From the NCBI GenBank assembly GCA_051646185.1, contig JBOFCS010000132.1:1-8113 (forward strand): a stretch of DNA of 8,113 nucleotides. The letters run 5' to 3'. Positions 4,876 through 8,113 of this stretch are shown in pieces (position 1 is the first letter of the stretch; every line of letters starts with the position of its first letter). Made by a program: the position numbers and the translations under genes. The notes under the pieces were generated by a model. That model saw only the letters and a list, made by a program, of their open reading frames with translations. It was not told where the DNA came from and searched no databases. The DNA is from JBOFCS01 sp051646185 (GTDB lineage: Bacteria > Actinomycetota > Actinomycetes > Mycobacteriales > Mycobacteriaceae).

Positions 4876-6282
4876 TTAACCTTCTAACCTACTCGCCCTT
4901 GCCGGATTAGGCTTACCGGGAAGCACGATTCGCATGCAGGTGCCTGATGGATTCTTACTCACCAAATGCGCGTCACGAGCTTCGATGGTGCCTCCATGTT
5001 TAATAACCACCTGCTTCACTATCGCCAAACCTAACCCTGAACCAGGCATAGAGCGTGATGCTGTAGAGCGATAGAACCGATCAAAGACCAGATTTCGTTC
5101 ATGCAAGGGAATGCCCGGGCCAGCATCGACTACAGTCAACTCTGCATAATAAGGGTCTATTGGAACAAGATTCACCAATACTTGACCACCAGTCGGACTC
5201 CATTTGGCGGCATTATCTAAAACATTCAGAACCGCCCTAGACAATCCGGCTGAGTCACCAAACACCCACCAAGGAACCAGTTGTGCAGTAATGTCAATAT
5301 CGTTGCGGCGGCGACGAACCCGCTCGATGCTACGTTCAACAATGTCAGAAAGATCCGCCTGCTCATAGATAGTTTCAGAACCATCTTCACGTGCTAAATC
5401 GACTAAATCACCTACCAGGGTGGACATTTCCTCAATTTGTGCAATAACATCCTGACGCAATTCAGCCATATCAGACTCGGGAATCGCCGGGGAGCCTGGG
5501 GCGCTAGAGGCAATAAGAAGCTCCATATTAGTACGCAACGAGGTTAGCGGAGTTCGTAATTCATGACCAGCATCAGCAACCAGACGACTCTGCCTGTCCC
5601 TCGACTCTGCAAGCGCCCTAAGCATGGTGTTAAAACCCTCAGCTAACCGAGCTAGCTCATCACTACCTGTCACCGGTATTGGGTCAAGATCATCCGTGCG
5701 GGCAATTCGCTCTGCTGCAGCAGTGAGACGGGCGACAGGACGAAGCCCGGTGCGCGCAACGATAGTACCGGCAACACCGGCAAGTACTATCCCACAGCTG
5801 CCCACTACCAATAAAACCCAGGCAAGTCGAGTCAAGACATCGCCAGTCGGTTTGAGTTGCTTGGCAATAATAAGGGTGCTACCGTTGCCCATTCGCTGCG
5901 CCAACACCCGCTGACCTTCGGTTGTCCGCAGCGAGGTTTCAGCAACACCATCAACCACTTGTTTCTCCGCTTCTCCATAGGGCACTGAAGTACCTGCCGA
6001 AAAGCGAACCACACTAGGAATAATCAGCAATACACTGATATCCGAAGAGTAAGCCGTGCCCTGAATAACCTGACGCGGATCGCGACCCAGCACCCCACTG
6101 CTAATAAGCGCATCAGAACGGGATCGAAGTTGACTGTCAATATCACGGTAAAGCGCTTGGGATACAACAGCATAGGCTGAAAAAGCCATGATAGCAACGA
6201 CTACTGCTACAACACTTGCTGCTAGCAATGTTACCCGCCAACGCAGTGATACTGATCGAGTTAGCGGAGTAGGCGGACGCAT
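4876..6282 (-). CDS. mprB: Sensor histidine kinase MprB
   Basis: This membrane kinase autophosphorylates on envelope stress and passes phosphate to MprA. From the ATG at 6282 it has 468 residues: TM1 about 17-41, an extracytoplasmic sensor domain about 42-152, TM2 about 153-176, then HAMP. The HisKA box is DAGHELRTPLTSLRTN with phospho-acceptor His240, followed by N box NVLDNAAKWSP (Asn357), G1 DAGPGIP (386-392), a FDRFYRS F-box and G2 GSGLGLAIV (414-422). SLRWRV near the start, IQGTAYS in the sensor, TDDL-x-PIPV in HAMP and the HisKA region match M. tuberculosis MprB closely; the C-terminus is shorter. A GTG at 6327 would add 15 residues with only a weak ribosome site, whereas ATG 6282 has AAGGA seven bases before it, so 6282 is preferred. 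All catalytic motifs are intact. Confidence 0.96.
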   Translation of the reverse strand: MRPPTPLTRSVSLRWRVTLLAASVVAVVVAIMAFSAYAVVSQALYRDIDSQLRSRSDALISSGVLGRDPRQVIQGTAYSSDISVLLIIPSVVRFSAGTSVPYGEAEKQVVDGVAETSLRTTEGQRVLAQRMGNGSTLIIAKQLKPTGDVLTRLAWVLLVVGSCGIVLAGVAGTIVARTGLRPVARLTAAAERIARTDDLDPIPVTGSDELARLAEGFNTMLRALAESRDRQSRLVADAGHELRTPLTSLRTNMELLIASSAPGSPAIPESDMAELRQDVIAQIEEMSTLVGDLVDLAREDGSETIYEQADLSDIVERSIERVRRRRNDIDITAQLVPWWVFGDSAGLSRAVLNVLDNAAKWSPTGGQVLVNLVPIDPYYAELTVVDAGPGIPLHERNLVFDRFYRSTASRSMPGSGLGLAIVKQVVIKHGGTIEARDAHLVSKNPSGTCMRIVLPGKPNPARASRLEG

Positions 6283-6289
6283 CTGATTT

Positions 6290-6294
6290 TCCTT
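6290..6294 (-). promoter_or_regulatory. Ribosome binding site that decides the mprB start
   Basis: AAGGA on the minus strand is followed by seven bases and ATG 6282. The upstream in-frame candidates (GTG 6327, ATG 6318) lack a comparable match. The 6282 start lies 70 bases past the mprA stop, and the coding frame continues open upstream without a clear role. Confidence 0.6.
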
Positions 6295-6352
6295 ACTTAC
6301 CGACACCTCAGCCTCCATACTGAACACATTCCATTCAGCCGAGCAATATTAA

Positions 6353-7039
6353 TCACGGTGGGGTCTCTCTCAAAACATAGCCGATGCCTCGAACCGTGTG
6401 AATAAGCCGAGGCTCGCCCTCAGACTCAGTTTTTCGACGTAAATAGCCAACATATACTTCCAAGGCATTGCCCGAAGTAGGAAAATCGTAGCCCCATACC
6501 TCTTCTAAGATACGACCTCGAGTCAGTACCCTACGAGGATTTATCATCAACATTTCCAGAAGGGAAAACTCGGTACGCGTCAAACTAATTGACCTAGATC
6601 CACGGGTCACCTCTCGCGTCACCGGGTCCATCCGTAAATCTTCAAAAATCATTGCTTCGGCATTGCTGTCAACCTCAGTGAAAGTTCTACGCATCAAGGC
6701 GCGCAGCCTAGCCAATAACTCTTCCAAAGCAAAAGGCTTAGGAAGATAGTCATCAGCTCCAGCATCAAGCCCAGCGACTCGTTCCGATACCGAGTCGCGG
6801 GCAGTAAGAACAAGAATAGGTAGGTCATCACCGGTGCTACGCAGTCTTCGGCACACCTCAAGACCATCCAAACGGGGCATCATCACATCAAGCACTACTA
6901 CATCAGGACGAGCTGAACTTATCGCTTGCAGGGCCTCTACGCCATCAACAGCAACATCAACGGCGTACCCATTGAAAGACAGCGACCGCCTTAACGACTC
7001 ACGGACCGCTCGATCATCGTCAACTACCAGTATTCGCAT
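6353..7039 (-). CDS. mprA: OmpR/PhoB-family response regulator MprA
   Basis: This 228-residue DNA-binding partner of MprB controls persistence and envelope-stress genes in mycobacteria. The receiver domain (1-115) has the acidic pocket Asp7-Asp8-Asp9, phospho-acceptor Asp51 (VVLDVMMPRLDG), Thr79 (LTARD) and Lys101 (PKPF). The winged-helix output domain (about 128-225) includes LTRTEFSLLEMLM, the recognition helix region SGNALEVYVGYLRRK and the closing wing HTVRGIGYVLR. Length is standard and no key residue is missing. The ATG at 7039 is the only start matching the conserved MRILVVDDD; no strong ribosome site precedes it, so a short or leaderless message is possible. It heads the operon, with mprB following. 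The direct repeat at 7062-7078, 22 bases upstream, suggests autoregulation. Confidence 0.97.
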   Translation of the reverse strand: MRILVVDDDRAVRESLRRSLSFNGYAVDVAVDGVEALQAISSARPDVVVLDVMMPRLDGLEVCRRLRSTGDDLPILVLTARDSVSERVAGLDAGADDYLPKPFALEELLARLRALMRRTFTEVDSNAEAMIFEDLRMDPVTREVTRGSRSISLTRTEFSLLEMLMINPRRVLTRGRILEEVWGYDFPTSGNALEVYVGYLRRKTESEGEPRLIHTVRGIGYVLRETPP

Positions 7040-7061
7040 GCATGTAGTTTTACGCGCTTGC

Positions 7062-7078
7062 CTGAGAACTTACTGAGA
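7062..7078 (-). promoter_or_regulatory. Putative MprA box upstream of mprA
   Basis: TCTCAG-TAAGT-TCTCAG on the minus strand is an exact 6-base direct repeat with an 11-base period, the same core and spacing as the repeat upstream of htrA (4840-4856) although the spacer differs. It lies 22 bases before the mprA start. A TAAAAC at 7052-7047 could be a -10 box. The known autoregulation of MprA in M. tuberculosis supports the call. Confidence 0.7.
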
Positions 7079-7094
7079 GCGCCCTAGTCGCGCT

Positions 7095-7124
7095 GGTACC
7101 AATGTGCATCAAGCTGACGGTACC
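7095..7124. repeat. Two GGTACC sites 24 bases apart
   Basis: GGTACC occurs at 7095-7100 and 7119-7124, upstream of the mprA box. Each copy is itself palindromic. They could be half-sites for another regulator of mprA, or coincidence; nothing else supports a function. Confidence 0.15.
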
Positions 7125-7153
7125 CCCTGATCTCGCACCCCACTATGAACGCA

Positions 7154-7192
7154 GAAGTACACCGCTAATGCCGAGCATTAGCGGTGTACTTC
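7154..7192 (-). terminator. Hairpin terminator after rpmF
   Basis: The 18-base arms (7154-7171 and 7175-7192) are exact reverse complements around a three-base CGA; a 17-bp stem with a five-base loop is equally plausible. The hairpin lies 11 bases past the rpmF stop on the minus strand and again lacks a T-run. It separates the ribosomal-protein group from the mprA promoter. Confidence 0.82.
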
Positions 7193-7203
7193 GAGGATGA
7201 AAA

Positions 7204-7377
7204 TCAGCGACGCGAAAGGTCGAGAATGCCTTCTTTTACTGCGCGCACCAACCGACGTGGAACCTTGTGAGTTTCGCCACCCTGAGTAACCTCAACGAGC
7301 TCTGGGTTGTGCGCTTTCCACTGCGAGCGTCGGCTGCGTGTGTTCGAGCGCGACATTCTCCGCTTTGGAACTGCCAT
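7204..7377 (-). CDS. rpmF: 50S ribosomal protein L32 (cysteine-free form)
   Basis: This 57-residue structural protein of the large ribosomal subunit begins MAVPKRRMSRSNTRSRRSQW, the L32 signature, and ends VPRRLVRAVKEGILDLSRR. It contains no cysteine, so it lacks the CxxC zinc pair of the zinc-binding L32 form. AGAAGGG sits seven bases before the ATG. It starts 18 bases after the L31 stop, almost certainly in one transcript, and is followed by the hairpin at 7154-7192. Confidence 0.97.
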   Translation of the reverse strand: MAVPKRRMSRSNTRSRRSQWKAHNPELVEVTQGGETHKVPRRLVRAVKEGILDLSRR

Positions 7378-7395
7378 GATCTAGCCCTTCTCTTC

Positions 7396-7674
7396 TTACT
7401 TGGAGCCTTGCGGCCCATCAGCTTTACGTACGCGAGCGCCATAACGGCGCTGAAATTTTTCGACGCGTCCGGCTGTGTCCATCACTCGCTGAGCGCCAGT
7501 CCAAAACGGATGCGACTCAGAAGTAACGTCAACGATGACTAAAGGATAGCGGTTACCATCCTCCCATTCCAAAGTGCGGTCCGAGGTAATCGTTGAGCGG
7601 GTCAAGAATGTTGCGCCTGTGCTGGCATCTTGGAACAACACCGGGTGGTAATCGGGATGGATATTAGCTTTCAT
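7396..7674 (-). CDS. rpmE2: 50S ribosomal protein L31 type B (zinc-free)
   Basis: This 92-residue protein starts MKANIHPDYHPVLFQDASTG and contains FLTRSTITSDRTLEWEDGN, SHPFWTG and AGRVEKFQRRYG, all hallmarks of type B L31. It has no cysteine, unlike the zinc-binding type A. Type B L31 replaces type A when zinc is scarce and is often controlled by Zur. ATG 7674 is chosen because the family begins with MK-x-x-IHP; a longer reading from 7761 would add 29 residues that lie inside the upstream gene. The start overlaps the end of the CobW-domain gene by 11 bases, suggesting coupled translation. No Zur site is visible; any would lie before the upstream gene, outside the window. Confidence 0.96.
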   Translation of the reverse strand: MKANIHPDYHPVLFQDASTGATFLTRSTITSDRTLEWEDGNRYPLVIVDVTSESHPFWTGAQRVMDTAGRVEKFQRRYGARVRKADGPQGSK

Positions 7675-8113
7675 TTCTGCTCTCACTTTCCGTGTTTTTC
7701 CTGTTGCTGGGCTGGTCGCTGAGGGGAAGGTCTGCGCAGGGGTCTTCATGCCAATGCCCAAATGGGTCTACCCAAAACTGCCATTGCCACTGCTGAGCCA
7801 GTTCCTCATCAGTTACCAATGCGTTGTGTAATTCCTGAATAATGGATTGTGGCCTAGCATCATGAACTAGCACCACCATTGAAGTATCTCGATCACCACA
7901 GTCGTCATCCCATCGAAGTGCTGCACTAGCAAGCCGTTCGGGAGACTGCTCTTGTTTTTCTGAATCTGCCATCGCTGCCAGCCACCGCCCAGCACTCGCT
8001 ACTCGCAGACCTCCCCCAGCTGATTCAATCCACAGTGCTTCATCCGGCTGTGTCGCTAACCACACTCGACCTCGTGCTGTTACCACCCCGTCAAGCAGCA
8101 CATCAATGGCCTC
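7664..8113 (-). CDS. CobW C-terminal-domain protein, 5' end beyond the window
   Basis: The frame is open to the window edge at 8113 and ends with TAA at 7664-7666, giving the last 149 residues. The text after the edge reads EAID-VLLDGVVTARGRVWLATQPDEALWIESAGGGLRV, which is the CobW C-terminal domain that follows the G3E-type GTPase domain (not in the window). Near the end, IIQELHNALVTDEELAQQW and WVDPFGHW match the same domain's close. A polar, Ser/Asn/Glu-rich tail completes it. COG0523-type CobW GTPases are metallochaperones, often for zinc; adjacency to zinc-free L31 and L32 suggests a zinc-limitation role, by inference. It overlaps rpmE2 by 11 bases. The GTG at 8101 lies inside the domain and is not the true start. 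Confidence 0.85.
   Translation of the reverse strand, partial: EAIDVLLDGVVTARGRVWLATQPDEALWIESAGGGLRVASAGRWLAAMADSEKQEQSPERLASAALRWDDDCGDRDTSMVVLVHDARPQSIIQELHNALVTDEELAQQWQWQFWVDPFGHWHEDPCADLPLSDQPSNRKNTESESRNES

Noticed and set aside
7675..7761. Longer start for L31 adding 29 residues
   Set aside because: The L31 family begins at MKANIHP, and the added codons lie inside the upstream CobW-domain gene.

Overview
The window looks like chromosome from the Mycobacteriales (Corynebacterium/Mycobacterium lineage), though less GC-rich by eye than typical mycobacteria. The evidence is an MspA-family outer-membrane (mycomembrane) porin, an MprA/MprB two-component system with an adjoining PepD/HtrA-type protease and MoaB2-like protein, and an actinobacterial MscL. 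The order L31-L32-mprA-mprB-htrA-moaB facing mscL is, from memory, the layout seen in this order. I cannot name the genus. A Corynebacterium-like arrangement together with an MspA porin is a slightly unusual mix.

Left part, plus strand (1-1533): the Ser/Thr-rich tail of a gene cut by the window edge (probably an FmdB-type zinc-ribbon protein), a stem-loop that abuts a Shine-Dalgarno site, a membrane-anchored SAF-domain protein, and mscL. A long perfect hairpin follows mscL. Middle (1632-2690): a second long palindrome ends the minus-strand mspA-type porin gene. The porin has about 500 bases of upstream DNA holding a plausible promoter, a CRP/GlxR-like operator, an inverted repeat and, further up, a small ORF of about 58 codons. 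Right part, all minus strand (2690-7039): mprA, mprB, htrA/pepD, moaB2-like and the small ORF run in one direction with short gaps or overlaps. Far right (7204-8113): a CobW C-terminal-domain protein cut by the edge, then cysteine-free L31 (rpmE2) and cysteine-free L32 (rpmF), closed by a third long hairpin.

The genes fit an envelope-stress and permeability theme. MprB senses the envelope and phosphorylates MprA. A TCTCAG-N5-TCTCAG direct repeat stands upstream of both mprA and htrA, which suggests autoregulation and control of the protease. MscL releases solutes under osmotic downshock, and the porin admits small hydrophilic solutes, perhaps under cAMP-type control. The CobW/L31/L32 group fits a zinc-sparing ribosomal module.

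Most of this is recognisable core biology. The points most worth a second look are the paired regulator boxes, the porin with a neutral predicted constriction, and the small unannotated protein at the end of the stress operon.
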